Shown here: in pieces, positions 22,066-34,451 of the stretch
How the letters are laid out: the number at the start of each line of letters is the position of its first letter
How positions within the stretch are numbered: the first letter of the stretch is position 1
Made by a program: the position numbers and the translations under genes
The notes under the pieces: generated by a model
What the model was told of the DNA's origin: nothing
Seen by the model: only the letters and a program-made list of their open reading frames with translations
The model's database searches: none
NCBI GenBank assembly: GCA_022828595.1
Contig: JAKGHH010000003.1
Coordinates: forward strand, 10,726,934-10,790,933
Source of the DNA: Nelumbo lutea
Lineage: Eukaryota; Streptophyta; Magnoliopsida; Proteales; Nelumbonaceae
DNA: 64,000 nt
Reading direction: 5' to 3'

Positions 22066-25000
22066 ATGGCTGAGGCAAAACCAGGAATGAGGAAACCAGT
22101 GTTCATCAAGGTTGATCAGCTTCGTCCAGGAACTAGTGGACACACTCTTACTGTAAAGGTGGTGAGCTCGAAGATGGTATTACAGAAAGGCCGTCCTGAT
22201 GGGCCTCAAGTACGTCAGATGCGCATTGCTGAATGCTTGGTTGGTGATGAGACTGGAATGATAATCTTTACAGCCAGAAATGACCAAGGTTTGGTTTTCT
22301 ATAATTGATTATACTATGCATTGGTGTTTCCATGGTTATATACTTATATCTAGTAATTGCCCATTATATTGCATGCATATGCCATATAGAAGTCTAGATT
22401 GGTGTTTCTAGAGGTGCTCAAGGCCTCAAGCTTTAAGTCGCAAGACTCATGGTATGCCCGGAAGGTATATGAAAATATCCAAACAGTTCTATAGATAAGT
22501 AATAAACGAAAAGAAACATATTAATAATTGATCTGGGTAAACACCACATTTGCATGGACTCTCCTGAGTGGACGATGTGTCTGTATTGGATAGACACTCC
22601 ATGGTTTCTTGGGGACACTTTTACATGATATTTCCTTCCAATCTCCAAGCTTATTTGACATAATAAATGAACATCTGATGTACAAGATGAATTCCATTTC
22701 TTTTTTATATCAAACATTACTTAGTAACAAAGACAACGCTTCTTACAGGTATAAAATGTCTGAGTCCAATCCATGTTTTCTCATTGTGCCCAGTCAAACT
22801 CTTTTACATGTGTCAGATTCTGATTACCATTTCCATGTCCATGCAACACTAGTAAAGACGAAAGAAACTTAGATAATGAAGGAATACAAATAAATAGACA
22901 GGTATTTCTAGCAAAAAATACAGCCAAATAAATTATGTCCATTCCACTTTATTGAATTCTATCACACTCCATCAAAAGGTGTGGAAATTCAACGCTTCCA
23001 GTTTTGGAAGGAACTATTTATCCCCATTATCGTTTGATTTGAACACGTTTTTTGCCTTAAGCATGCTTACTGGCCCATTTGCACAAAGAAGATTTGTTTC
23101 CATGCTCATGAGCAATTTCTAGTTTCTTGTATGTATATGGATTTTACTTGGTTTGAAGTTTTTTGTTGCAATGACTAGTTCATGTAATGAAGGTGCTAGA
23201 TAGCTAGCTAGTTAGCTAGTTAGCTGGTTGTAGTGGGGACCTAGGATGAATCCTGCCTTCACCAATGTTGGGGGTTCTAGGGGTTTCAGGGTTTGGGGGA
23301 TGGATATGCCCATTGTGTAGTCCATTTTCCCACCAGAAAAAGGCTACAATAACTTGGGTCCACATTCAAGCCCAAAACGATGATCAATGATGGATTCTCG
23401 ACCTGCATGTGACATGAGCTTAATTTACTTAACCCTGAATCTCAGGATCTCACACTTATGGCTATACTAACATAATAGTTGATAGTTGATAATACACAAA
23501 CAAGCCCAACCATAGCTAATAATTAGCTGCAAATAGAGATAAGGGTGGCAAACTGGCAATTAGGCAGGTTTCGGACTTTGGATAGAGATGCAACCCATTC
23601 ATCTAACCTGCTAACTCATTAATAACCCATTTAAATAAAATTAAATGGGTAGACCCCCAACCAAAACTTGCCTTGACTTGATCCAACCTGCCCAATCCAT
23701 TAACCTTGTAATGATTAAGGGATGTGCTTTGGGTCATTGTGGTCTTACACTAGGGGTGATCATGGGCCGGCTGAGGCCAAGCTTAGCTTCTACAATAAGG
23801 GGCACAGTTTGGGCTAATGCCTGGACCAGCCCACACCCCAGCTCTTAAATAAGATCCCAGACATACATTATTAACACTAAGTCCCAGTTTCAAATGACTA
23901 TAAATATTGTATAGATACATAACAAACACATAATAATTTATGTCAAGTGTAAACTACTGAATATGTGGAAAATAGAAGAAGAATTAAACCAGTGTTGTAA
24001 GATTTGAACCAGATTGAATGGTTGAACTGGTGACCCGGTGACCTTTTTGGGTCCTGAATAAATGATGATTTTCACTGTTTGAATGGGCTTACCACCTGGT
24101 TAATCTGGTTAATCAATAAAACTAAGACCAATGAGCATTTTGGTTTATGTTTTGCCTGAATTTTATTACAGCGATTTAAACGTGCATGTATATCTAGGAA
24201 ATCAATATGAATTATATTGATAATGAAAAATATTAATTTTACATTTTATATGAAGGTGCTGCAAAAGTTAAAATCTTGTCCTTACTAACTTATTATGGCA
24301 TGACATAGTGGTAAGAATGGTTGCCTTTCATGTAAGTGTTATGGATCAAATCACTTCATATTTCATATAATTTTTTACATGTTGAGTTAAATGTATTGCA
24401 TTAGTGGGTGTTAGTTGTTTTAGTTATCTATGGCAATGAACTGGGTATTAGTAGTTTGGGTTAATTATTAACTATTAGCAATTATCACGTTTTGAGTATT
24501 ATGGCTAGAGTTAATTAGTACTTGGAATTAATTACATGTTGAGCTAATGTGTTATTTGAATTTAAATGGAGGGACAATGGGAATTAATGAGATAATGTAA
24601 GGTAGAGTTAATTACGGATTTGAGAATTAAGAGAGAGAGAGAGAGAGAGAGAGTTAAAGCCTGTCCAATGGGTGATTCCAACCCATTTTTAACCTGCTTA
24701 GTAAATGGGTGGGTTAGAAATTGTCACCCCTAGATAGAGATAATGCTCGACTAGTTCTTTCCAAATTTCTTCCACGCTTTTTGATGTGGTTTGGAAAAGG
24801 AACCTGACATGTTGTAATGCCTCTAGTAGGTGGCATCACGTTCTTCTGTTCCTTGTTAACTATGATGTAATGTTCATGTGAGCATTTTTACATTCTCTTT
24901 TTCAAGTTACAGAGCAAGAGTGTGGCCTTGTGGGGATATTTTGTTCCAATTTTCATCCTGATGACTCTATTAAGTGGATTTTTCCTGCAATGTCTCGTCC

Positions 25001-28000
25001 TCTTTGTCTCTTGTTGCTTGAGTTGTTTTGATTGGTTATGCCATAAGTCTACAAGTTAGATGATAATTCAAGAGGAATTGGAGATTCATTATACTGAAAT
25101 TCTGAATTTGCAGAATCACCTGGAATGGGTTATTATCATGTCCTTGTATTTTATCCTTGGGTTAAAACTGTGAACAGCATATTAATTATTAAGATTTCCC
25201 AATTGATATTCATCATCATCTAAGTCTAAGCTTTGTCCCAACTATATGGGGTTGGCTACATGAATCCTGTTTGGCCATTCTGTCCTGTTTAGTACCTGTA
25301 TCCATTCTGTCCCAACTATATTGGGGTTGGTTGCATGAGGCATGAACCTGACCATTGGTTGTGAGGCATCAAGGTTGGCTTTTGATATGATGTTCTGGAT
25401 TGTGATTGCTGAAAACTACTCACCGAACTTCACCCTTTGTTGGCAGATAGAGAACGAAGTTGTCTCAAAAGAGATCCTTCTTGGTCATTGGAAATGCCCT
25501 ACGTTTGTCAATGAGCTTTTCCTGTCAATTTCTTTTTGTATACAGATCTAAAATGCTGCTGCTCATGAAGTGGTAGGCAAGGATTATAGAATGCTGAAAA
25601 TGTGGTTAGATGAACTCCAAAGTTGTTGGCTTCTTTCTTGAATAGATATCTAGAAAGTCAGAGCGGTGTAAGGTGGTAGGGTTTTAGGACTCGTGCTTGG
25701 TCTATCTTCTTGTTTTGTAGTTATGCTTTAATGGAAGTTTGAGTTAGAAAAAAGGCAACCATTGATTTAGTAGCCTCCACCCAGTTAAGACGCGAGGTTG
25801 TAAAGTGCAAAGTTAGGTTAAGGAGTCGTGTTTTGGTCAAGCTATGCCCTAGCTGGGTTCCTACCAAGGTTTAAAATTTCGATATGATACACCCGATATG
25901 GGGTGTATCGTATTATATCTTTGTAAAATAGATACGGGATATGCATGGAAATTGGATGTTTCATCTTTTTTCATGCGTATCGGACCCATATCAGGGGTGT
26001 ATTGGGGACGCATCGGTAGCGTATCGACGAAAAAGATAAGACCAAAAACTAGAAAAATTAAAGGGGGAAAGCAAGCTTCTTTTCCCCGAAATAAGCTTTC
26101 TTTCACCCCGAAATGATTCTAAAACTCCAAACTTCATTCCTAGAGTGCTAGATTTGCAAAATTTTGCAAGAAACTAGTGTGAATCGTTAATTTTTTAAAG
26201 ATTTTTCAAAATTTGAAAAAATATGACAAAAATAGGTAAATTTTTTCAAATTTTTATAATATCTTGTGATTTCTTTTTTTTATTGAATATTAAAATTTTT
26301 GTTGGACTACATTTTTTACATTCAAAATCACAATTTTTTTTTGTGCTATCAATATATTTATGGAAATTTCATGAAGATATTTGGGGAAAATATAAATTAA
26401 CAAAAATTTTGAAAATGTAAATTTTTCTCTGCCTGTAAAGACTAAATATGTTTTAGATCTATGGATTTATCTATCATATCCATAGAGCAATTGAAATTTA
26501 TTCTTTAATACTTTTTTGATTTTTTATATTTTTAGAATTAAAAAATAAATAGTAATTAATTATATTTTATAATTTGATCACAACAATTGAATATATTATA
26601 ATTCTATGGATGATCTATCATATCCATAGACCAATTGAAATTTCTTCTTTAATAACTATTTTTTTATTTTTATATTTTTTAGAATAAAAAATAATTAATG
26701 AATTAATTATATTTTATCATTTGATCACAATGATTGAATATATTATAATTCTGTGGATAATCTATAATATCCACAAAGCAATTGAAATTTCTTCTTTAGC
26801 AACTATTTTTTGAATATATTATATAATGTTTATTTATTTTTTGTAATTTTTGAAAATGTATAATAAAAAATAATTATTTAAATAATAAATAATTATTAAT
26901 TATACTTTAACATAGAAGTTGTGCCAATGCATGTTTTATGGTTGGATAGGAGAGTTGGGTTTTTCTTATCCCATAAAACATTAAAACTTAAGAATTATAA
27001 TTTATAAATTATAGTTAGGCATAGGATTTTTAATAAAATTATAATTAGCTACAATATATTTCTTCATAAAACCATAAAAATATATTAATTTAATGTATAT
27101 ACACCTCATTGAGGTTATATATGTAGTGTTGTTGATGTATTTTTATGATTTATTAAAGTATTTATAGTGTTTCCAAGTGTATCTATGCGTATCTTAGTTT
27201 TTCTCTGATACACGTGCGTATCCAAGGTGTATCCCGATACGTCTCTTAAAATTGCCTTTCCGATGCACTTTGGCATTTCCGATACTTAGAATCTTGGTTC
27301 CTACATCAATGCATGAAATGGTTGGTCATGGTTCAAACCAATCAGTTGAGTTACCTTGTTGACATTCCTCAAGCTTTAAGTTAGAATTATGATGTGTGTG
27401 TTATAACACACATAAGCATTAAGCATCTACATAGCCCTGAAACGAGAATCTGAACTCTGAACTCATTTTTGTTTCTTCAATTCATTAGCTCAGGAGAGTG
27501 TATTTGAGCTGGTTTTACTGCTATGAGATAAGCTTACCAATGAGGTCTTTTTATTTTTATTGTTTGTAAATGTTGCATAGATTAAGAAGGATTGTTGTAT
27601 TAGAGTTTCAAAACCAATGCATGGCTTGAGAAAGGTTGTTATATTAATAATCACTTTGTATTAATTCTTTCTGTAACAAGTGAATGAGGTTCTGGGCTCA
27701 TTTATGCATATTCTTGTTTTAGTAGGGTGAACTATGTTAAACAATGGAGTTCTGGAAAAAAAAGCTGATTTAAGGTTAGGGTTGATATCAATTTGGTGAA
27801 CTTGTAACTGGTCATGTAGGTATTGCTAAACCATTCAAGTCGCATTGATGTCAAACAGATATTGAAAAAATTAGTTCTGAGTTAGAAAGACCAAATATAA
27901 TCCTTAGAATGTAGAAAGACGAGCATTCCTGCTGATTAATTGTGAAAAAGTCATATTTTAAACTTTTTTTTTCCTTTGAAACTTGAGATACATCTCTGGC

Positions 28001-31000
28001 CATCTTCTTTTTTTTTTTTTTTTGATCAATAACACCATCTTCATTAAATTAAAAGAAAAGAGGGAATATGGATACAAAAGGGGAGATAAAATAACTTAGC
28101 TCCCCAAAAACAGAAAACAAAGGGAATGCAAAGAAGAAAGATTAAAAACTAGCCCAAAAAACAGACTCCCTATTCACTCCTTGCTTGGCCAACCCATCCG
28201 CAAATGAGTTGGCACTCCTATTCACTCCTTGCTTTTTTTTTTTTCATTGTTAAAGTTCCACAAACCACTGTCCTCCGTCTTCAACCAACTAACCACCACC
28301 TTCGAATCACCTACCAGGATCAAACGACTGATATTTAATTCCTTTGCTCTTCAAATTCCTTCAAGCGCTGCAAAGATCTCAGCCCTAAGAGAGTCACCTT
28401 CTCCAATAGGGCCAAAGGATAAAGCAGTAACAATCCCTTCCTCATTTCTGAAGACTCCTCCAATCCCAGAGGGCCCTGGATTCCTTACACTACTGCCATC
28501 AAAATTCAGCTTTATAAAGCCCGAGGGGGAAGGGGACCAAAACGGACAAAGAGTCCTCTTGCATCTAGCAATGGAAGCAATCTCTTTCCAGTTTCTTAGC
28601 AAGTCATCCGTAGGAAAATCTGAAAATAACTCCATAGATTTTAGTCAGTGGACAACCCTTAAAAGGATTCGATCTAACAATTCTTCTGATGTTCTTTCCT
28701 TGTCGGAAAAAATGCGCGAGTTTCTTTCTTCCCACAATGACCAGCATACCGCTGCCCTAATACACCTCCACATAGTCTTCCCTCGCTTCTTAGGCCAATT
28801 GAAAAAAGGAGAAAACAAACCTTGGACAGTCTCCGGAGGATACCAAGAACACCCAAAACGGGAGAAAACCCACTCCCAAACAGTTTTAGCAGCCTTACAA
28901 GAGACCATGAGGTGGTAGCCAAATTCCCCATAAGCTTTACAAAGAGCACATCTATTAGGAAGTAGACAATAGTTGGGTCTCTTTCTTTGAAGTAAGTCTA
29001 AAGTGTTGATTCTTTCCAGGAAAATTTCCCAACAAAAAAAACCAACCCGAGGAGGAATAGGCTTGCTCCAAATTTCCTTAACTGGAAAGGACAACCCAAA
29101 GGGGATAGGAGGCTGAGTGAAGGTTTCAAAGAAAGAAGCACAAGAAAAGGTACCAGAGCTAGAAAGGGTCCAAAATCTGGTGTCTTCCTTAGCAGGGTTT
29201 AGGAAGACAATCTCAAGGGAGGCTAGCAAAGTTACCAAACTATCTATGTCTGTATCCCTAATTGCCCTACGCAGGCCAAGGTTCCATCCAAAGCTAGAAG
29301 TGGAGGCTAAAGGGACCAAGAAAGAAGATATGGGTTCATTTTTCAAGTCTGATAGAGCATACAAGGAAGGAAACTGGTCCTTCAGAGGAGAATCCCCGAC
29401 CCAAAGTTGTTCCTAGAATTTTATTCGGTTACCAGAGTTTAGACCATACCTGATCCAAGGGGAGAAAACTGGAAGCAGATTGTGAATGGATTTCCAAGGA
29501 GAAGCAGCTGAAGCCCTTGCCAAGATTCCAGAATCCCAGCCATTGTCTTCCAGCCCATGAATGCTAGCCACAATCTTAGTCCACAATTTATCCCTTTCCA
29601 ATGAAAACCTCCACAACCACTTCCCCAGTAGAGCCATATTCCTTTTCTTGAAATTACCAATCCCAAGACCTCCTAGTTTTTTACACCTAGTGACCACCTC
29701 CCAATTCGCTCTATGATCTCTCTTCTCCTCTCCAGGCTCCTAGAGAAAGTTCCTTATTAATTTTTCTAAAAGATTTGAAGCCTTTGAGGGGATCTTAAAC
29801 ACTGACAGATAGTAGACAGGTAGGTTAGCTAGGGTAGACCTAATGAGAGTGACTCTCCCACCTAAAGAAAGATAATTTCTCTTCCAGGCCGCCAGCTTCT
29901 TCTCAAACCTCTCCACTACCGGAGCCCAAAAGCTAACACTCTTAGGATTATCTCTTAAAGGGAGGCCCAAATATGTCAGGGGCCAGTCCGAAATTGCACA
30001 ACCTAGCTCACCTGCAAATTCCCTTAGGTCCCTTTTGTTCACATTCACTCTCGCCACACAACTCTTATCAAAGTTTACCTTGAGGTTAGATATCTGCTCA
30101 AAGAGTTGTATTGTCAAATTTAGATTCCGGATCCAATTGAAGTTCCCTCCTTCATAGAAAAGGATAGTATCATCTGCAAATTGTAGAAGTGTTATGGGAA
30201 CCTCCTCCCTTCCTACTCTCCACCCTCTTATCAAATTCCTCGAGTCTGCTCTATGTATCAATCTCCCAAGCACATTAACAATCAGGGTGAAAAGAAATGG
30301 GGAAAGAGGATCTCCTTGTCTTAGACCTCTCAACGCAAGAAAGAAGTCAACCACAGTCCCGTTCACCAGGATAGAATAATGACAAGTCCTAACACAGCCC
30401 CAGATCCACTTATACCACCTGTCTCCAAAACCAAAACTCCTCAACACCTCCATCAAGAAAGACCAATCAACCAAGTCATAAGCCTTCTCCAAATCCAATT
30501 TGCAAACCACTCCCTTCTTCTTTGACTTCCTAAAGCTCTCCAAGCTCTCATTTGCAATGAGAATCTGATCGGTGGTTTGTCTTCCCTCCACAAAAGCACC
30601 TTGGTTGGGTGCAATAATAGATGGGAGCACTTTTTTTATCCTGAGAGACAACACTTTTGCAATGATTTTGTACAAGCTAGTCACCAGACTAATAGGTCTA
30701 AAATCCTTTGGTTGAGAAGCATCTTTCTTCTTTGGGACTAAAGCAATGAAAGTTGAGTTCAAACCCGGGTTTATTACACCCCTGCTGTGGAACTTCTAAA
30801 AAACTGGTACAAGATCATTCTCCAAAATATCCCAACAATCTTGGTAAAGGCCATTGTGAACTCATCTGGACCCGATGCTTTTGTCCCATCCATTGAGAAT
30901 ACTGTTTCCTTTACTTTCTCCATATCAAACATTTTTTCTAACCACTCTCTCTTCTCTGCACTTAGAGTCGGCTTATCCAATCCCTCCAACCACACTCTCC

Positions 31001-31844
31001 CATTCATAGGCCTTCTAAAAATATATTTGAAGTGGTTTACTAGAGCCTTTGCAATTTCTGTTGGGTGGGACAACACTGCTCCATCAACTTCCAAATTAGA
31101 GATGAAAATCTTCATTCTCCTCCCATTTGCCACTGAATAGAAAAACATTGTGTTTCTGTCTCCCTCTTTCGATTCTGAACAGAATTGGTGCTAAGGTTCT
31201 GTTGTGCTAATACAAAACTACAAACGCCCTATATGTATGTTCTATGGATGCAGTTTATGGGAGGAGTCTTACTTGCCATGGTTTTCCATTTCTGCTTACT
31301 CCCCATGCCATATCATTAATGGGGAAAGGTATATCCTTGGATTTGTCTTTTACCAGTGCTAATGATAATATATATATATTGTAGCTGGGGCCTGGGGGTT
31401 GCCGGCAACTATGATTTTCATGTACCTAATTTTTAGGTTGATGTACGCGTATCCGCTCATGCAAATTACTTTTTACATGTGCATTGAGTTCTTGTATATG
31501 TCAGGCCCAAAGAAATTATTGTTGCACGTGCCAATAGAGATTTGGTTGCACGCTGTATAAACGTGCAAAATCTGATAATTTATGGAGTGTTTTATGTTTT
31601 TTCTATGAATTACTAGTGCTATCATTTACAGTGAGACTTTGTCTAATTTCCAGTGGAATGGATGAAACCGGACACTACTGTTATCCTGCGGAATGCAAAG
31701 ATTGACATGTTCAAGGGTTCGATGAGGCTTGCTGTGGACAAATGGGGCCGTGTTGAAGTGACTGAACCTGCAAGCTTCACAGTGAAAGAAGTTAACAACC
31801 TTTCGCTGGTGGAATATGAGCTGGTGAATGTTGTTGAAGAGTAA
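22066..31844 (+). CDS. OB-fold nucleic-acid-binding protein, At4g28440-like (two coding exons)
   Basis: Exons 22066-22288 and 31654-31844 join in phase 1 across a GT-AG intron of 9,365 bp to give 137 residues. The product resembles Arabidopsis At4g28440, a small single-stranded nucleic-acid-binding OB-fold protein distantly like the SOSS-B/hSSB subunits. Visible conserved blocks: KPVFIKVDQLRPGT (10-23), IAECLVGDETG (54-64), IIFTARNDQ (66-74), then, in exon 2, WMKPDTTVILRNAKIDMFKG and LAVDKWGRVE, ending FTVKEVNNLSLVEYELVNV. The five-strand barrel is complete. The start ATG opens MAEAKPG; a TTG two codons upstream is not needed. The N-terminus is shorter than the roughly 150-residue Arabidopsis protein. 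The intron is filled by two hAT-like elements and an antisense LINE, yet both exons and splice sites are intact. Its cellular role is not settled; nucleic-acid binding is from family knowledge. Confidence 0.9.
23540..24732. mobile_element. hAT-like element in the long intron
   Basis: A 1,193-bp element with ends TAAGGGTGGCAA and TTGTCACCCCTA, flanked by AATAGAGA (23532-23539) and GATAGAGA (24733-24740), 7 of 8 identical. It appears to contain a partial TAGGGGTGATCATGGGCC element start near 23752, a diverged piece of the CAAGG family near 23996-24120, and a (GA)n run at about 24631-24652. Confidence 0.7.
25205..25345. repeat. Widespread plant repeat phrase in the intron
   Basis: The text AAGTCTAAGCTTTGTCCCAA followed by CTATATGGGGTTGGCTACAT is one I recognise as recurring in many plant genomes, possibly a SINE tail. 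A second partial copy (TGTCCCAACTATATTGGGG) follows about 75 bp later. The family assignment is from memory and uncertain. Confidence 0.4.
25865..27296. mobile_element. hAT-like element with perfect 8-bp TSD in the long intron
   Basis: A 1,432-bp element bounded by exact GTTCCTAC copies (25857-25864 and 27297-27304). Begins CAAGGTTTAAAATTTCGAT and ends GATACTTAGAATCTTG. Both arms carry repeated GTATCG/CGATAC phrases, as does the 192-bp element at 1239-1430. The AT-rich centre contains a tandem repeat of about 146 bp. No transposase frame is visible. Confidence 0.85.
26458..26815. repeat. About 146-bp tandem repeat inside a hAT-like element
   Basis: Three successive units begin CTATGGATTTATCTATCATA (26459), CTATGGATGATCTATCATAT (26603) and CTGTGGATAATCTATAATAT (26751); the third is partial. 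Each continues with CAATTGAAATTT and TTTGATCACAA. Units differ by scattered substitutions. Confidence 0.8.
28008..31190 (-). pseudogene. 5'-truncated, degraded LINE (non-LTR retrotransposon) in the long intron
   Basis: The poly(A) tail is the T run at 28008-28023 on the plus strand. Minus-strand ORF2 remnant runs from about 31178 (KEGDRNTMFFYSVANG) to a stop near 28146. In order: pre-RT region 31148-30774; reverse transcriptase 30780-29745 with LVPKKKDASQPKDFRPIS, the GLRQGDPLSPFLF block and the catalytic FADD box (about 30165); linker with RNFL..GGLGIGNF; zinc-knuckle (zf-RVT) region 29364-28645; RNase H from FIKLNFDGSS to ANSFADGLAKQGV (about 28210-28175). From 30780 to 28146 everything is one frame broken by four stops: 29740, 29413, 28645 and one just below 28351. 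One frameshift lies near 30790 in a homopolymer. ORF1 and the endonuclease are missing. The element cannot move by itself. It lies antisense to its host gene. Confidence 0.92.
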
Positions 31845-33342
31845 ATGAAAGAAACAGCTTGCTCCTCACTATCCCTGATTGGAATTTTAATGAAGCAAGA
31901 TATGGATTTTGTGGTTTTTTGGTTGGCAAAGTGGCATGTCTGTTGTTTCCTGGGCATCTGGGTCCAAGTTATCCATGAAGATTCTCTTATTAGGAAAAAA
32001 AAAATCTCGAAGCTACTACTAATTAAGGAAGTCAAGTGATACCTAAGCAGCAGCTAAAGCAGCTGGTGGAACCTTCTGGAGATAACTTCAACACAGATGG
32101 TGGTTGCACCCAAAAGACTAAGATACAAGGCAGCTGCTTATAGAACTTGTTTTCAGTTGCTTCTTATTTTAGGACAAATTCCTTCTCGGGTAAGAGACAA
32201 CATCTATTGAAATTGAATGTTTTCTCAAGTTTGATCCTAATTTTTTGCCATACTAGTCCACGCACAGGAGCTGCGCTACTATTACTCGAACCCCTTTTTG
32301 GTCTTAACTCTTACATGCTTCCTTTTATTTTCTGCATTACCGCCAGAAATATAATGATAATAATAAAACAATATATAAAAAATATTATTTGTTTAGCCTT
32401 TTTTTTTCTAGTTTATTTAACAAAAAAATATATTATTAAAGGTAATTTGTATGATGCCGGAAGAAACTTTTGACCAATTACCAATTGATTGGTTATTAGG
32501 TTATTAGGTATTATGTCTTTTCGGTATCATAGTTAAATATTAAAAAATTTTATTATTAAACAAATTCTCAAAATTGGGCTGCAAACATTGAAATATCTTG
32601 CTGCACTCCGTGTATTATACGAGCTTTTACAAACAAGATTTTCTCACTATACCCTTGAAATTCAGCATGGCTAAGTGGCAAATAGAAAAGTAAATTTAAG
32701 CACCTTTTTACGTTGCACTCCTATCTTGAGTTGAATCTATGGTCGCTTCCATTTCCAGGGTGCTGGAAGTGGCTGTTTCTTGCACGCCAGTGATTCATCT
32801 TTCAATTGTTGAATTTGCTGTTTGATTGATAAAACTGCGAAAAAAAAAACACAATGGGGGAAAATGACTACTCGAGGAAAACATCATTTTTTACGTTTTT
32901 GCTTAATCCAAACGTTAATGCATGGTTGATGATGTGGGTCATGTGGCTCCTCTACTATGGGGCTGTTTTCTCAGAAAAAGCAATGGAACCAAAGACTTCC
33001 AAACATTGCAGTTTTTCTGAAAAAACACCATAGCATTGCTATTATTTGAATGCAATGGAGAAACAACAATGGAACCAAACATTATCCTTTCTTATTGTTT
33101 GTTTTTTAGGCATTGGGCGTTTATCTCTCATTCTTATAAAAAATGGGCTCTATTAAATGGGATTTCAACAGTTAAAGTCTAAATGATTTGATGATGACAC
33201 TAATGTGGCACTGTTTCTTGAGGAAAGAATTCACAAGCCTATGAAGGTGGAACCATTTTTTGAAGAAATGGCCATGGTACCAAACATGCCCACTTTTACA
33301 AACCCATGGATTGATGGAAGCATGGCATGACTCAATTAAGGG
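31845..33342. other. 3' flank of the OB-fold gene, otherwise gene-free
   Basis: Likely 3' UTR for the first few hundred bases, with AATAATAAAA-type poly(A) signals near 32352. At 32437-32550 a decayed relative of the Mutator-like MITEs is visible (ACTTTTGACCAATTACC, TTTTCGGTATCATAG). Nothing else recognised. Confidence 0.5.
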
Positions 33343-34005
33343 GGTGTTCTATAGTGTGGATGAGAAATTGATGGGTGTGGATTGGTTCACACTACATCCT
33401 GTGATAGGGATCAATTTACACCACACCACAGTCCATAATTGTTTTGAACTGTGAATAGATTGTGTGGAGGGTGGATCGGATTAATTCACATTCATAGTGG
33501 CGTTTTGTAAGTGTGGTGTGGATTCCATGTATCTCATATACGTTTTATGGGAAATCTACATAGGCGATCATAAATATCTAACCTTTGCATTTTATATGGT
33601 AAATAAATTAAAAAAAGACATCAATAAATTAATATGTAGGCAACAATTGCATTTTTTAAATAATTAAAAAAATATTATTTTAAATATTAAAAAATCATAT
33701 TTTAAATATTATTTTATTGATGAAAATATTAAGAAAATTAATATTTAAATAATAAAAAAAGAGTGGAAAAGGAGAACCATCGGACTTGTGCTAGAATTAA
33801 CATTAAAAATTATTAAAAGATTAAATAAAATGAGAGTAATTGGACTAACGTAACACAAGTGCGTTATATTGAAACCTTTCCACAAACTGTTCACACCATA
33901 GCGTGGACCATCTACGAGAAAATACTGTGAAGATAAATTGGGGTGTGGCCCATCTATATTCATGCTATTTTATGGATGGAGAGCGTCCACACATAGCAGA
34001 ACACC
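33343..34005. mobile_element. Probable DNA element with GGTGTTCT ends
   Basis: Left GGTGTTCTATAGTGTGGA and right TCCACACATAGCAGAACACC are inverted repeats of about 18 bp enclosing 663 bp of AT-rich, non-coding text. Phrases such as GTGTGGATTGG and CACACCATAGCGTGG are themselves inverted inside. No target-site duplication was established. Confidence 0.5.
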
Positions 34006-34101
34006 ATATTTTATCACGAACAGAAACAAAACGGTCCCATCCAAATACACAAGACAATGACAATATAAAATGTTGAAAATCCTATGAAATACACAAACCC
34101 A

Positions 34102-34278
34102 TTTGAAAAATAAAAGGCCTATGATTCTGGAAAAATATGGTTTCGAAAGAACTTTGACCAATCAAAGCATCCTGTGAATATGATGAATATCACATGAAAA
34201 TTCATTTTTTTATGATACAGGTTGATTCTATCTGCTATCATGTCTTTTAATATCATAATAGAATCAAAATCTGGGAAT
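34102..34278. repeat. Decayed copy of the Mutator-like MITE family
   Basis: It shares ACTTTGACCAATCAAAGCAT, CACATGAAAATTC, TTATGATAC and TATCATAATAGAATC in the same order as the 3093-3269 copy. Ends are too diverged to set a target-site duplication. Confidence 0.5.
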
Positions 34279-34380
34279 AAGTAGACCATACTCCCCCTCA
34301 AAAATCTGAAATTACAGGCACTTCCTAGTTTACTAATTGCCCCCCTATAAACTGCATCCTACCCATAAATTTAGCATCAA

Positions 34381-34451
34381 TCCATGGCCACAATTCATTC
34401 CACCCCTAAGGTGGAATCCATGGCCACAATTCATTCCACCCCTAAGGTGGA
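34381..34451. repeat. 36-bp tandem duplication
   Basis: The unit TCCATGGCCACAATTCATTC plus CACCCCTAAGGTGGAA is present twice, head to tail and essentially identical, so the duplication is recent. Confidence 0.85.

Noticed and set aside
22433..22717. Intronic minus-strand frame of 94 residues considered as an extra gene
   Set aside because: No recognisable domain, no splice support, and located in the TE-rich intron of the OB-fold gene.
28229..28918. 229-residue open frame on the plus strand
   Set aside because: It is the antisense shadow of the LINE zf-RVT and RNase H regions, whose minus-strand motifs are unmistakable.
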